Position numbers and translations under genes: made by a program | Part shown: piece by piece, positions 1 to 9,200 of the stretch | Numbering within the stretch: the first letter of the stretch is position 1 | How the letters are laid out: each line of letters opens with the position of its first letter | Notes under the pieces: model-generated | What the model saw: only the letters and a program-made list of their open reading frames with translations | What the model was told of the DNA's origin: nothing | The model's database searches: none | Assembly (NCBI RefSeq): GCF_007859305.1 | Contig: NZ_VOHE01000007.1 | Coordinates: 1-64,000, forward strand | From: Luteimonas wenzhouensis | GTDB taxonomy: Bacteria; Pseudomonadota; Gammaproteobacteria; Xanthomonadales; Xanthomonadaceae | Reading direction: 5' to 3' | DNA: 64,000 nucleotides

Positions 1-315
1 GACTTCATGCTGACGGGGCGTCCCTCGGTGAGCTTCGCCTACGACCTGGCGCACTACGCGGGGACGGAGCGCGGCCTGTTCTACGACCTGGAGCACGTGT
101 TCCCGGGGCCCGTGTGCAGGGACTTCGGCCAGCTGTCCGCGGCCCTGGAATCCCTGCTCGACGGCGACCCCGACGCCACGGCGCGCGCATGGCGCACGCG
201 CCTGTTCTTCGACCACACCGACGACGCCAGCGCCTGGCGGGTCGTCCAGCGGGTGCGGAGCCTGTATGCGGCCCGGGACGTGGCCGCCCCCCCGGCCACG
301 GAGCGTGCCGCATGA
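1..315 (+). CDS. CDP-glycerol glycerophosphotransferase family protein, C-terminal end (partial)
   Basis: This is the last 104 residues of a protein whose start lies before the window; the frame is open from base 1. The visible text has the ending usual for TagF/TarF-type transferases: a segment reading DFMLTGRPSVSFAYDL, then RGLFYDLEHVFPGP, then a short helical tail. Such enzymes transfer glycerol phosphate from CDP-glycerol onto a glycan or polymer at the membrane. The stop codon overlaps the start of the next gene (ATGA), and that gene makes CDP-glycerol, which supports the call. Most of the catalytic domain is not visible, so acceptor and product cannot be judged. Confidence 0.75.
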   Translation, partial: DFMLTGRPSVSFAYDLAHYAGTERGLFYDLEHVFPGPVCRDFGQLSAALESLLDGDPDATARAWRTRLFFDHTDDASAWRVVQRVRSLYAARDVAAPPATERAA

Positions 316-698
316 AGACGGTGATCACCTACGGGACATTCGATATCCTGCACGTCGGGCACATCAACCTGCTCCGGCGCGCCCGCGCGCTCGGCGACCG
401 CCTGGTCGTCGGCCTGTCGACCGACGAGTTCAACCAGGGCAAGCACAAGTCCTCGCTGCTCAACTACGAGAACCGCAAGGCGGTGCTGGAATCGATCCGG
501 TACGTCGACGAGGTGTTCCCGGAGCGCACGTGGGATCAGAAGGTGGACGACATCCGGCGCTATGGCGCCGACGTGTTCGTGATGGGGGACGACTGGGCGG
601 GACGGTTCGATTTCCTCTCGGAGCTGTGCGAGGTGCGCTACCTGCCGCGCACTCCGGACATCTCGACCACGCGCATCAAGCTCGACGTCGGCGCCTGA
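312..698 (+). CDS. tagD: Glycerol-3-phosphate cytidylyltransferase (TagD-like)
   Basis: A 128-residue cytidylyltransferase that would make CDP-glycerol from CTP and glycerol 3-phosphate in the cytoplasm. It shows the nucleotidyltransferase signature GTFDILHVGHINLL (residues 8-21), the RxDxxH-independent TagD layout, and the late ISTTRIK segment (about residues 118-124) that matches the conserved nucleotide-binding ISTT motif of TagD. Its length is normal for TagD (about 130). The ATG at 312 overlaps the stop of the upstream CDP-glycerol transferase, so the two are probably cotranslated. TagD is best known from Gram-positive teichoic acid synthesis; in Gram-negatives it occurs in some capsule or O-antigen loci. 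Confidence 0.9.
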   Translation: MKTVITYGTFDILHVGHINLLRRARALGDRLVVGLSTDEFNQGKHKSSLLNYENRKAVLESIRYVDEVFPERTWDQKVDDIRRYGADVFVMGDDWAGRFDFLSELCEVRYLPRTPDISTTRIKLDVGA

Positions 699-728
699 GC
701 CGGCGCCGCGGGGGCGGCGCCAATATCC

Positions 729-2804
729 ATGGAGACAATGAAGGGCATGACCGAATCGAAACCGCAGGTGGGCACGAGGACGGCAGTGATCGTCCTCGGC
801 ATGCACCGGTCGGGAACCTCGGCGATTGCGGGGGTGCTGTCCCTGCTGGGGATCGCCACGCCGCGCCATCTGATGGCACCTACCAGGGACAATCCGAAGG
901 GGTACTGGGAATCGACCGCCCTGATGACGGTGCACGACAGGATCCTGCAGTCGGCCGGAAGCAGCTGGGACGACTGGGACCGGTTCAATCCCGCCTGGAT
1001 CGATTCCCCGGCCGCGCCGCAGCTGCTCGCGCAACTGGAGGAGGCGATCGTCGCCGAGTTCAACGGCGCGCCGACCCTGCTGGTGAAGGACCCGCGCATG
1101 TGCCGGCTGATGCCGGCGTGGCGGGTGGTCCTGGAGCGGATGGGCATCGACGCGCGCGTGGTCATGCCGCTGCGCAAGCCGCTGGAGGTCAGCCTCTCGC
1201 TGCAGGCGAGGAACGGGTTCGGCGCGCTGCAGGGGCAGGCGCTCTGGTTGCGCCACGTGCTGGAGGCGGAGGCGGGCAGCCGGGGCCTGGTGCGCTCGGT
1301 CGCCACCTACGATGCCCTGCTGCACGACTGGCGCGGGGTCGTCGACCGGCTTGGCCGCGAACTGGGACTGGCATGGCCGCGCTGGTCCGGCGCGGTGGAG
1401 GCGGAAGTCGATGCCTACCTGACCGAGGAACTTCACCGCAACCGCAGCGATGACGGGGAACTGCGCCCGACCGGCCGCCCGCAGGACGAATGGGTGCGCG
1501 AGGCCTATGCCCTGCTGGCCGGCGAGCCGGGCCCGGACGCCCCGGAGGTCCGCGCGCGCCTGGACGCGCTGCGCAAGGCGTTCGACGAAGCCTGCCACGC
1601 CTACATGCCGGTGGTGCACGAGATCGAGGGCCGGCTCCAGGCCGATCGCAACGACCTCAAGGCGCAGCTCGCCGACGCCCGCCGCGAACTGGAGGCGTCC
1701 ACCGCCCGCATCGACGAACTGGTCCGCGAGGCCGGTGCCCGGGAAGAGGCGCGCCAGGCCGAGCTGCGGAAGCGCGAGGCGGACTCCCTCGCGCAGCGTG
1801 CCGCGGAAGCCGAGGCCCAGGCCCAGCGCCTCGCCGAGGTCGCGCAGGCGCTGCAGCTGGCGGAAGAGCGGGCGCAGCGGTTGGCCAAAGAGCAGGCGCA
1901 GCGCGTGGCCGAGGCCGCGCAGGCGCAGCAGCTGGCGGAGGAACGGGCGCAGCGGCTGGCCAAGGCCGAACAGGCGCTGCAGCAGTCGGAGGAGCGCGCG
2001 CGGCAGCTGGCCGACGAGCAGGCGCGCGCCGGACAGGCGGAAACCGCGCTCGAGGCCGAGCGCGTCCGCGCGGAAGACCTGGAGGCGCGACTGCGCGAGG
2101 CGGGCGAAGCGGCGGACGACGCCGAGCGCCGCCACGCCGGCGAGATCGACGCGCTGCGCGCTGCGCGCAAGGCCGAGGTCGAAGCGCTGCAGGCGCAACT
2201 GGAGGAAGCGAACGCCTCGATCCGGGTGCGATTCGGCGAGACCCGGACCCTCACCGAGATGGTGTTCGCGCTGGAAGCCAAGGTGGCCGCGCTCACCCGG
2301 CGGGGCAGGGAACTGGAGGAACGGTTGGCCGCCGCCAGGCACGCGGCGGAACTGGAGTCGGGCGCCCTGCGCGGTGCGATCGAAGCGCAACGCGCGACGA
2401 TCGAGCGCCTCAACCACTGGGGCAATGCGTTGCTGGCCGGCCGGACATTGAAGGCCGCGCGCATCCTGAGCGGCGCGCCGCGCGAGATGCAGGTGCCGAG
2501 CCTCGCAAAGCTCGACGACGTGCCGGATGAGCAGCTGCTGCGCAAGTCGCGGCTGTTCGACGAAGCCTGGTACCTGCTCCGCTATGGCGACGTCGCGCGG
2601 CGGAACGTGGACCCGGTCAAGCACTACCTGCGCCATGGGGCCGCCGAGGGGCGCGACCCGGGCCCGGCCTTCAGCACCCGCGGCTACCTGGAGCGCTACC
2701 CAGACGTCGCCGCGTCCGGAATCAACCCGCTGGTGCATTACCTGCGCCACGGCATGCAGGAGGGACGGGTCGCGACCGGTACCGCCGGGGGCGTCAAGAA
2801 GTGA
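729..2804 (+). CDS. Sulfotransferase domain, long coiled coil and C-terminal YPDVA-type repeats
   Basis: A 691-residue protein in three parts. Residues about 15-260 look like a sulfotransferase: the loop VIVLGMHRSGTSAI (5'-phosphosulfate binding) and a later LVKDPRMCRLMPAW plus PLRKPLEVSLSL region where PAPS 3'-phosphate binding is expected. Residues about 280-570 form an Ala/Glu/Arg/Gln-rich coiled coil with imperfect repeats of the type LAEERAQRLAK. The last about 80 residues contain two repeats of the form DEAWYLxxYxDVA...HYLRHGxxEGR, also found at the N-terminus of the next protein. Three nearby in-frame ATGs (729, 738, 747) are possible starts. The stop overlaps the next start by 4 bases. 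Likely role: sulfation of a surface glycan, with the coiled coil as spacer or assembly element. The acceptor is unknown. Confidence 0.8.
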   Translation: METMKGMTESKPQVGTRTAVIVLGMHRSGTSAIAGVLSLLGIATPRHLMAPTRDNPKGYWESTALMTVHDRILQSAGSSWDDWDRFNPAWIDSPAAPQLLAQLEEAIVAEFNGAPTLLVKDPRMCRLMPAWRVVLERMGIDARVVMPLRKPLEVSLSLQARNGFGALQGQALWLRHVLEAEAGSRGLVRSVATYDALLHDWRGVVDRLGRELGLAWPRWSGAVEAEVDAYLTEELHRNRSDDGELRPTGRPQDEWVREAYALLAGEPGPDAPEVRARLDALRKAFDEACHAYMPVVHEIEGRLQADRNDLKAQLADARRELEASTARIDELVREAGAREEARQAELRKREADSLAQRAAEAEAQAQRLAEVAQALQLAEERAQRLAKEQAQRVAEAAQAQQLAEERAQRLAKAEQALQQSEERARQLADEQARAGQAETALEAERVRAEDLEARLREAGEAADDAERRHAGEIDALRAARKAEVEALQAQLEEANASIRVRFGETRTLTEMVFALEAKVAALTRRGRELEERLAAARHAAELESGALRGAIEAQRATIERLNHWGNALLAGRTLKAARILSGAPREMQVPSLAKLDDVPDEQLLRKSRLFDEAWYLLRYGDVARRNVDPVKHYLRHGAAEGRDPGPAFSTRGYLERYPDVAASGINPLVHYLRHGMQEGRVATGTAGGVKK

Positions 2805-5800
2805 GCAAGAACAGTATGCAACGCGACATCGAACAACTTTCGCGATCCGGCCTGGTGGACGAGGCCTGGTACCTGTCCAGCTATCCGGACGTCGCCGCGC
2901 TCGGACTCGGGGCGGCCGAGCACTACCTGAGGATCGGCGCGCGCCTGGGGCGCAACCCCGGCCCCGGTTTCGATACCGCCTACTACCTCGCCGAGAACCC
3001 GGACGTGGCGAAGGCGGGCGTCAACCCGCTGCTGCACTACGTGCGCCACGGCCGCAGGGAGGGGCGCCGCGTCATGCCCGATCGCATCGTGGCGCCGACG
3101 CTGCCGAAGATCCTGCCCGACGACGGGGTCACCGAGGCCCTCGTCGTGCGCAACCTGGTGGGCAAGCGCCCGCGCGATCCAGACGCCCGCACGGTGCTGG
3201 TGTGCGCGCACATCGCGGGCAGCCAGCTGTTCGGCAGCGAACGCAGCCTGCTCGACGTGCTCGACGGCCTCGCGGCGATGGGCGCGAACGTGGTGGTGAC
3301 CATCCCCGGCGGTGGCGGCGACTACGTGCGCGCCCTGCGCGACCGCAGCATGGCGGTGGTCTCGTTCCGCTACGGCTGGTGGACCAGCGGCGTCGGGATC
3401 GACGAGCGCGCGGTGGCCGAGTTCGCGCGGATCATCGCCACCCACGGCGTCGACGCGGTGCACGTCAACACCATCATGCTGCGCGAACCGCTGCTGGCGT
3501 CGCGCCGCATGGGCGTGCGCACCGTGCTGCACGCGCGCGAGATCATCACCCACGACGCCGCGCTGATCGAGCGCATCGGCGAGGATCCCCCGGCGATCGT
3601 CGAGCAGGTGCTGGCGTCGACCGACTGGCTGATCGCGAACTCCGAGGCCACCGCCGCCTGCTTCCCCAAGCCCGGGCGCACGCTCGTGGTGCCCAATACC
3701 GCGGACGACGCGCTGTACGCCGTCGCCGCGCCGGCGGCGGTCGTGGGGCCGGTTACCATCGGCATGGTCAGCAGCAACATCCCGAAGAAGGGCATCGAAG
3801 ACTTCGTCCAGGTCGCGCAGCTGCTGCACGCGCGGCACGCGAACGTGCGGATGCTGATGATCGGGCCGGAGAACCGCTTCGTCGTCGAACTCCGCGAGCG
3901 CCAGGCCGCCGGCGAGGTGCCGCCGAACCTGCTGTTCCCCGGCTACAGCGCGTCGCCCGCCGAGGCGCTGGCACAATGCGACGTCGTGGTCAACTTCTCC
4001 CATTTCCGCGAGTCGTTCGGGCGCACCGTGCTCGAGGCGATGGCCGCGGCGCGACCGGTGGTGGCGTACGCGTGGGGCGCGATCCCCGAGCTCGTCGCCG
4101 ACCACGAGACCGGCTTCGTGGTGCCCTACCGCGACGTGCAGGCCGCCGCAGACCGGCTCCTGCAGCTGTGCACCGACCAGGCGCTGCGGTTGCGGATGGG
4201 CGCCGCGGCGCGCGCGCGCGCGCGCCGGCTGTTCTCCACCGAACGCTATCGCGAGCAGCTGCGCGAGGCCTACGACCGCATCTTCGCGGCGGAGGTCGCG
4301 CTGGCGCCGATGACCCTGCCGGCGCGCAACCTGCCCGCGCCTCGCCCCGAGGGGCCGCTGCGCATCGCCTACTTCCTCTGGCACTTCCCGGTGCCTTCGG
4401 AAACCTTCGTGCTCAACGAGCTGCGCATCCTGGTCGAGCAGGGCCACGACGTCGAGGTGTACTGCCGGCAGTCTCCGCACAAGGAGTTCGTGCCCGACTT
4501 CCCGATCACCTGGACCCAGGTCCGCGATCCCGCCGAGCTCGCCGCGGCCCTGGTGCGCAGCGGGCGCGAGATCGTGCATTCGCACTTCACCTACCCCACG
4601 GTCACCGAGATGGTGTGGCCGGCGTGCGAGCAGGCGGGCGTACCGTTCACGTTCATCGCGCACGCGCAGGACATCTTCCGCCACGTCAACGTGGAGCGTA
4701 ACCGGATCGGCGAGATCGCCCGGTCCCCGCAGTGCCTGCGGGTGCTGGTGCCCTCGCATTTCCACCGCGAGTACGTCCAGCACCATGGCGTGCCGGCGGC
4801 GAAGATCCTGATCAACCCCAACGGCATCGACCCGGCGCTGTACGACCGGGGTCAGGGCACGCGCCACGCAGCGCGTGCGCGGCGAAGGGTCTGCGCGATC
4901 CACCGTTTCACCGGCAAGAAGGGCCTGTCGTCGCTGATCGGCGCCGCGCCGGCGCTGGCGGCCGCGGGCATCGAGGTGCATCTGCATGGCTACGGCGAGC
5001 TGGAGGAGGAATACCGCAGCCAGATCCACGCGCTGGGGGTCGACAACGTGCACCTGCACGGCCCGGTCCGCAGCCGCCAGGAGATGCTCGAGGTGTTTGC
5101 CGACAGCGACCTGTTCGCCTGTCCGAGCGTCCGCGCCGTCGACGGCGACATGGACGGCATCCCGACGGTACTGATGGAGGCGATGGCCAGCGGGTTGCCG
5201 GTGCTGGCGACTGGCATCTCGGGCATCCCCGACCTGGTGCAGGACGGCGCCACCGGCATCGTCTGCGCGGCGGACGCGGAGGGCGTGGCGGAGGCGATCC
5301 TGCGCTTCTATGCGATGCCCGAGGCCGAGGTGGCCTCGATGATCGAGGACGCGCGGGCGCTGGTGGCGCGGTCGTTCAACGCCCAGCGGCTGACCCGCCG
5401 GCTGGTGCGCCTGTGGCAGCGCAAGACCGTCGACCTGATGATCGTGAGCTGGAACAACCTGCCGGAACTGCACGAGGTCGTGCGGCGCCTGTGCGCGTAC
5501 ACCTCGATGCCCTGGCACCTGGTGATCTGCGACAACGGCAGCAAGCCCGACGTGGCCGCGTTCCTGTGCGAGCTGCACGCCTACCACGGCAACGTGACCG
5601 TGGTGCTCAACCGCGACAACGCCTTCGTCGGTCCGGGCACGAACATCTGCCTGGCCAACAGCCATTCGGACTACGCGGTGTACGTCTGCGGCAAGGAGGG
5701 TTTCGTGCTCGAGCCGGGCTGGGAAAAGCCGCTGATCGAATACATGGACGAGCACCCGGCGGTCGGCCAGGCCGGCACGCTGTGCTACTCGCCCAGCTAC

Positions 5801-6718
5801 CTGACCGGCGATCGCTACCCGGTCGCGATCCCGGAGTTCCCCAAGTTCCGCAATCGCGAGTTCGCCGAGGCCAATCCGCAGCGCCGGTTCGCCCACGTGC
5901 AGGGCGGGTTCTTCGTGCTGCGGCGGAGCATGGTGGACGAGATCGGCGGGTTCAGCGACGCGGTCCCGCACAACTACACCGACGTCGAGTTCAGCTACTA
6001 CGTCGAGAGCCGCGGCTGGCAGCTGGGCAGCGCGCCAGGGATGCTGGCGCTGTTCAACAAGACCCGCCCGGGGATCTTCTCGCGCCTCGACGAGCACGTG
6101 GGGGCGATCCATCCGCCGACGCTCGGGGACCTGCGGCTAGTCGATGCGATCGCCAACGGCAGCGTCCGTCACTGCAACCTGTGCGAGTGGAATGGTCCCG
6201 CGTTCGACGGCAGCGGCGCGCTCTGCCCCGAATGCGGTTCGGCCCCGGCCGACCGCACGCTGTACCGCTTCCTGGCCGAGTCCATGCTGACCTACCGGCG
6301 CCTGCCCGCGCTGGGGCTGGGGGTCGGCGAGGCGATGCACGGCATCTGGCGCAAGCAGTTCCAGGGCCAGTTGCACGGCTTCGCCGACGGCGAGGCGCTG
6401 CTGGCGCAGGACGGGCGGTTCTCGTTCCGCGACGGTTCGCTGAAACTGGTGTACCTGCAGGCGCCGGCGGGCGGTGCGGTCGGCAAGGAGATCTGGCGCG
6501 AATGCGACCGCATCCTCGCCGCCGACGGCATCCTCCTGCTGCGCGACGCCGGGCTCGCAGTCGCCGACCCGGCGGAAGGCGATCCGCTGTCGCGGATCCG
6601 CCCGCTGTTCCGCTTCCACTCCGCGGAATCCGTCCGCTATCGCAGCCGTGTGGTCGGCCACGATGCGATCGGGCTGCAGGTGCTGCGCCGCTGCGAGGAC
6701 GACCGATGCGTGTCGTGA
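2801..6718 (+). CDS. Multidomain glycosyltransferase (two GT4 domains, one GT2 domain, zinc-ribbon C-terminus)
   Basis: A 1305-residue cytoplasmic glycosyltransferase that probably adds several sugars of one repeat unit. Domain order: two YPDVA-type repeats (residues about 15-90); a first GT-B/GT4 domain (about 125-500) with ESFGRTVLE near 404; a second GT4 domain (about 515-870) with MDGIPTVLMEAMASGLPVL near 783; a GT2-like GT-A domain (about 876-1110) starting DLMIVSWNNLPEL; then a possible zinc ribbon CNLC...CPEC (about 1124-1147) and a degenerate methyltransferase-like tail (IWRECDRILAADGILLLRDAG). The GTG at 2801 overlaps the upstream stop; an ATG at 2816 is the alternative start. The end overlaps the epimerase gene by 13 bases. 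Donor sugars cannot be read from sequence. Confidence 0.85.
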   Translation: MSKNSMQRDIEQLSRSGLVDEAWYLSSYPDVAALGLGAAEHYLRIGARLGRNPGPGFDTAYYLAENPDVAKAGVNPLLHYVRHGRREGRRVMPDRIVAPTLPKILPDDGVTEALVVRNLVGKRPRDPDARTVLVCAHIAGSQLFGSERSLLDVLDGLAAMGANVVVTIPGGGGDYVRALRDRSMAVVSFRYGWWTSGVGIDERAVAEFARIIATHGVDAVHVNTIMLREPLLASRRMGVRTVLHAREIITHDAALIERIGEDPPAIVEQVLASTDWLIANSEATAACFPKPGRTLVVPNTADDALYAVAAPAAVVGPVTIGMVSSNIPKKGIEDFVQVAQLLHARHANVRMLMIGPENRFVVELRERQAAGEVPPNLLFPGYSASPAEALAQCDVVVNFSHFRESFGRTVLEAMAAARPVVAYAWGAIPELVADHETGFVVPYRDVQAAADRLLQLCTDQALRLRMGAAARARARRLFSTERYREQLREAYDRIFAAEVALAPMTLPARNLPAPRPEGPLRIAYFLWHFPVPSETFVLNELRILVEQGHDVEVYCRQSPHKEFVPDFPITWTQVRDPAELAAALVRSGREIVHSHFTYPTVTEMVWPACEQAGVPFTFIAHAQDIFRHVNVERNRIGEIARSPQCLRVLVPSHFHREYVQHHGVPAAKILINPNGIDPALYDRGQGTRHAARARRRVCAIHRFTGKKGLSSLIGAAPALAAAGIEVHLHGYGELEEEYRSQIHALGVDNVHLHGPVRSRQEMLEVFADSDLFACPSVRAVDGDMDGIPTVLMEAMASGLPVLATGISGIPDLVQDGATGIVCAADAEGVAEAILRFYAMPEAEVASMIEDARALVARSFNAQRLTRRLVRLWQRKTVDLMIVSWNNLPELHEVVRRLCAYTSMPWHLVICDNGSKPDVAAFLCELHAYHGNVTVVLNRDNAFVGPGTNICLANSHSDYAVYVCGKEGFVLEPGWEKPLIEYMDEHPAVGQAGTLCYSPSYLTGDRYPVAIPEFPKFRNREFAEANPQRRFAHVQGGFFVLRRSMVDEIGGFSDAVPHNYTDVEFSYYVESRGWQLGSAPGMLALFNKTRPGIFSRLDEHVGAIHPPTLGDLRLVDAIANGSVRHCNLCEWNGPAFDGSGALCPECGSAPADRTLYRFLAESMLTYRRLPALGLGVGEAMHGIWRKQFQGQLHGFADGEALLAQDGRFSFRDGSLKLVYLQAPAGGAVGKEIWRECDRILAADGILLLRDAGLAVADPAEGDPLSRIRPLFRFHSAESVRYRSRVVGHDAIGLQVLRRCEDDRCVS

Positions 6719-7623
6719 TCGTCGGCGGCGCGGGCTTCATCGGCACCGCGCTGGCGGACAGGCTCTCCGGTCGCGGGGACGACGTCCTGGTGGCGGATAC
6801 CCGGCGACGCCTCGATCGCGCCCAGGCCTGGCTGCCGGCGGTGGAGACGCGCGAGTTCGATTTCGTGTCCGGCGACGATCCCCACCCGCTGCTCGAGGGG
6901 GCCGACACCGTCGTCCACCTGGCCTGCGCGACCACGCCGGCCAGCTCGATGCAGTCCATCGCCGGCGACGCCCTGCGCAACATCCTGCCCAGCATCCGGC
7001 TGTTCGACGCGGCGCGGTCCGCGTCGGTGCGCCGGCTGGTCTTCAGTTCCAGCGGCGGCACCGTCTACGGCGCGCCCAGCCGCCTGCCCGTGCAGGAATG
7101 CGACACCGGCACCCCGCTCAGCGCGTACGGCGTGTCGAAGATGGCGATCGAGCACTACCTGTCGCTGTACCCGGCGCTGTCACCCCTCAGCCTGCGGGTG
7201 GCGAACCCCTACGGGGCGTACCAGCTGCAGGGGGCTGCGGTCGGCGTGATCGCGCGGTACGCGCGCGCGGCCGCGGCGGGCGAGCCGATCGAGGTCTGGG
7301 GCGATGGCGCCATCGTGCGCGACTACATCGCCATCGAGGACGTCGCGCGCGCGTTCGAGCTCGCGGTGGCGGGCGACCTCGCGCCCGGCGCCTACAACGT
7401 CGGTACCGGTACCGGCGCCAGCCTCAACGAGATCATCGCCATGATCGAATCGCTCTCCGGCCATCCACTGGAGGTGCGGCGATCGCCGGCGAGGCAGTAC
7501 GACGTGCCCGGGATCGTGCTCGATCCGGGGAAGTTCGCGCGCGCGACGGGCTGGACACCCCGGCTGGGCCTCCGCGATGGGGTCGCCCGCCTGCTGGCAG
7601 CCGCGCGCGCCCAGGCCGGATAG
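6706..7623 (+). CDS. NAD-dependent sugar-nucleotide epimerase/dehydratase (WcaG/GalE-like)
   Basis: A 305-residue extended short-chain dehydrogenase. It begins with the NAD-binding loop VIVGGAGFIGTALA (GxxGxxG) and carries the catalytic Tyr and Lys as SAYGVSK (Tyr141, Lys145), with a Ser-rich strand FSSSGGTVYG before them. This is the layout of UDP-glucose 4-epimerase-type enzymes, so it most likely supplies a nucleotide sugar (for example UDP-galactose or an epimerised hexuronic acid) to the glycosyltransferase just upstream. The ATG at 6706 lies inside the end of that gene, so translation is probably coupled. Exact substrate is inferred only from context. Confidence 0.88.
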   Translation: MRVVIVGGAGFIGTALADRLSGRGDDVLVADTRRRLDRAQAWLPAVETREFDFVSGDDPHPLLEGADTVVHLACATTPASSMQSIAGDALRNILPSIRLFDAARSASVRRLVFSSSGGTVYGAPSRLPVQECDTGTPLSAYGVSKMAIEHYLSLYPALSPLSLRVANPYGAYQLQGAAVGVIARYARAAAAGEPIEVWGDGAIVRDYIAIEDVARAFELAVAGDLAPGAYNVGTGTGASLNEIIAMIESLSGHPLEVRRSPARQYDVPGIVLDPGKFARATGWTPRLGLRDGVARLLAAARAQAG

Positions 7624-7776
7624 CCGACCGTCGCGCAGCCCGTGTACGGCACACGCCCGGCCGCTATGCTTTGCGGCCGCGCGTGCGCCGCCCGACCATG
7701 AACCGACCGCCCGCCTGGCGCTCCCGCGCCGGGTCCGTCGATCCAGACCAACGTGCCCTGTGAGATCATTGCAACC

Positions 7777-8268
7777 ATGAAGAAACTGCTTGCCCCCAGC
7801 CTGATCCTCCTTGCCCTCGCCGGCTGTGCCGAGCAGGGCGCGCCGTCCCAGCAGACCGCCGCCGTCGAACCCGCGCCGGTCGAGCCGGTGCAGCCGCCCG
7901 CGGAATCCTGCGGCGCCGGCGAAGGCTTCGCCGACCTGCCGGCGGGCGTCTGCCTGCCCGATCGCTTCGCGTACGCGCAGCGCCGCGATTACGCCGACGG
8001 ACAGGGCAACCCCCGCCTGCGGCTGACGTTCGGCTACCGCGGCGCTTCGCAGGCCGAGACGGTGGACGCGGTCGCCAAGTCGCTGGAGAAGGCCGGCTTC
8101 CGCCGCCGCGAGGGCGAGAACAAGCCCAACGGCGTGGTCTGGGTGCCCTTCACCAAGACCGAGCTGGGCACGACCTACCTGGAAGTGGGGCCGCTCGCCG
8201 AGTCCGCCACCGGCGAGGCGCAGGGCCAGTTCTTCCTCGACTTCCGCACCGGCACCACCACTCCCTGA
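7777..8268 (+). CDS. Hypothetical lipoprotein
   Basis: A 163-residue protein with a lipoprotein signal peptide: MKKLLAPS, a hydrophobic stretch, and the lipobox LALAGC, which places the lipidated Cys at residue 17. A low-complexity Pro/Glu/Ala linker follows, then a compact domain with two cysteines (SCGAGEGF and AGVCLPDRF) that could form a disulfide in the periplasm. I do not recognise the domain. It stands 153 bases after the epimerase gene and before a long gene-poor gap, so it may be the last gene of the glycan operon or a separate unit. An outer-membrane-anchored role is inferred only from the signal. Confidence 0.8.
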   Translation: MKKLLAPSLILLALAGCAEQGAPSQQTAAVEPAPVEPVQPPAESCGAGEGFADLPAGVCLPDRFAYAQRRDYADGQGNPRLRLTFGYRGASQAETVDAVAKSLEKAGFRRREGENKPNGVVWVPFTKTELGTTYLEVGPLAESATGEAQGQFFLDFRTGTTTP

Positions 8269-9013
8269 TGGCGTTCGCGCCGCGGCCCGGGCCACGGCGC
8301 TGGCCTCGGCGTCGCAGCGCCTCACGTCGCCGGGTCCCGGACGAACCACGACATCCAGAACGCCTGGCGCGAGGCGCCTCGCGTGCGGTTCGAGCGGAAC
8401 GCGGTACCGGCGGCGCCTGCCGGCGCATGGGGATGGGCCTGCCATGCCGCTGGCGAACAGGGCGCGTCCAGGCTCGCGATCGAGCACTCACTGTCCCCAT
8501 GATCGGCGCCTGCCGGCCAGCCTGCGCATGACGCAAGCGTGCGGGCGGGACTCGGCGGCACGGTCTCGGCGTGATCGCGCGCTCCATGCCCGTCGTGCCG
8601 GCGGGAGGAGCGATCGAACGCCCGCGCGATGGACCGGTCGTGCGCAGCCCTGTCCACGTCGTGGACGTCGTCGGGGCGGCGTTCGAGGCGCGATCCTCTG
8701 CGAGGACCCGCACCCCGGTACAGGAGCGGGCACCCGTGCGGCCTGGTTCATCGGCATCCCGCGCCACTGTCCGGCGCCGATCGAAGCCCGGCGACTCGAG
8801 GCGCCCGGTTGTGGCGTCCCCGCGGCCGTACTGGATCCGCGGCGATTCACGGCGCCCGCGGCGTGCCGCCAGGGACACGGCCCGAGGACAGCATGGGCCG
8901 GGTCTGGCGTCCGGTGTCGCCGGGCGCGGGCGGGGTGGATCGGCCTCTGGCGCCGGTTCCCGACCATCGGATCCCGCTGAGGTCCTGGGCCCTGGCGCAA
9001 CCCGACCGCTGCC

Positions 9014-9041
9014 TTGCAGGCGGATTCCGATCGGTTAGCAT
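9014..9041 (+). promoter_or_regulatory. Candidate promoter of the APS-kinase-like gene
   Basis: TTGCAG (9014-9019) and TAGCAT (9036-9041) are separated by 16 bases and resemble sigma-70 -35 and -10 boxes. They would start transcription about 155 bases before the ATG at 9204. This is a motif match by eye only. Confidence 0.35.
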
Positions 9042-9191
9042 GCCCGTCGACCAAGGATCGCGTGCCGGGCCCGGCCTGCGCGGGCCCACACCCGATGTCG
9101 CGGGGGTGGGCCGACCAGGTTTCCAACTCTGCTGAAGACGACCGACATGAGCACCTGCCGTTCGAGCGGCGGTCCGGTCGATGATCTGGTG

Positions 9192-9200
9192 AAGGGAGGA
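9192..9200 (+). promoter_or_regulatory. Strong Shine-Dalgarno that decides the kinase start
   Basis: AAGGGAGGA lies 3 bases before the ATG at 9204, with the GGAGG core a normal distance away. The earlier in-frame ATG at 9147 has no comparable site, so 9204 is the preferred start. Confidence 0.6.

Noticed and set aside
81..2750. An 889-codon open frame on the minus strand opposite the sulfotransferase gene
   Set aside because: It is opposite a recognised coiled-coil/sulfotransferase gene; it is rich in Arg, Ala, Leu and Gln as expected from a reversed high-GC frame and has no known domain.
8571..9038. A 155-codon plus-strand frame in the 935-base gap
   Set aside because: Arg/Ser/Pro-rich, no ribosome binding site and no recognisable domain; several other frames are equally open here.
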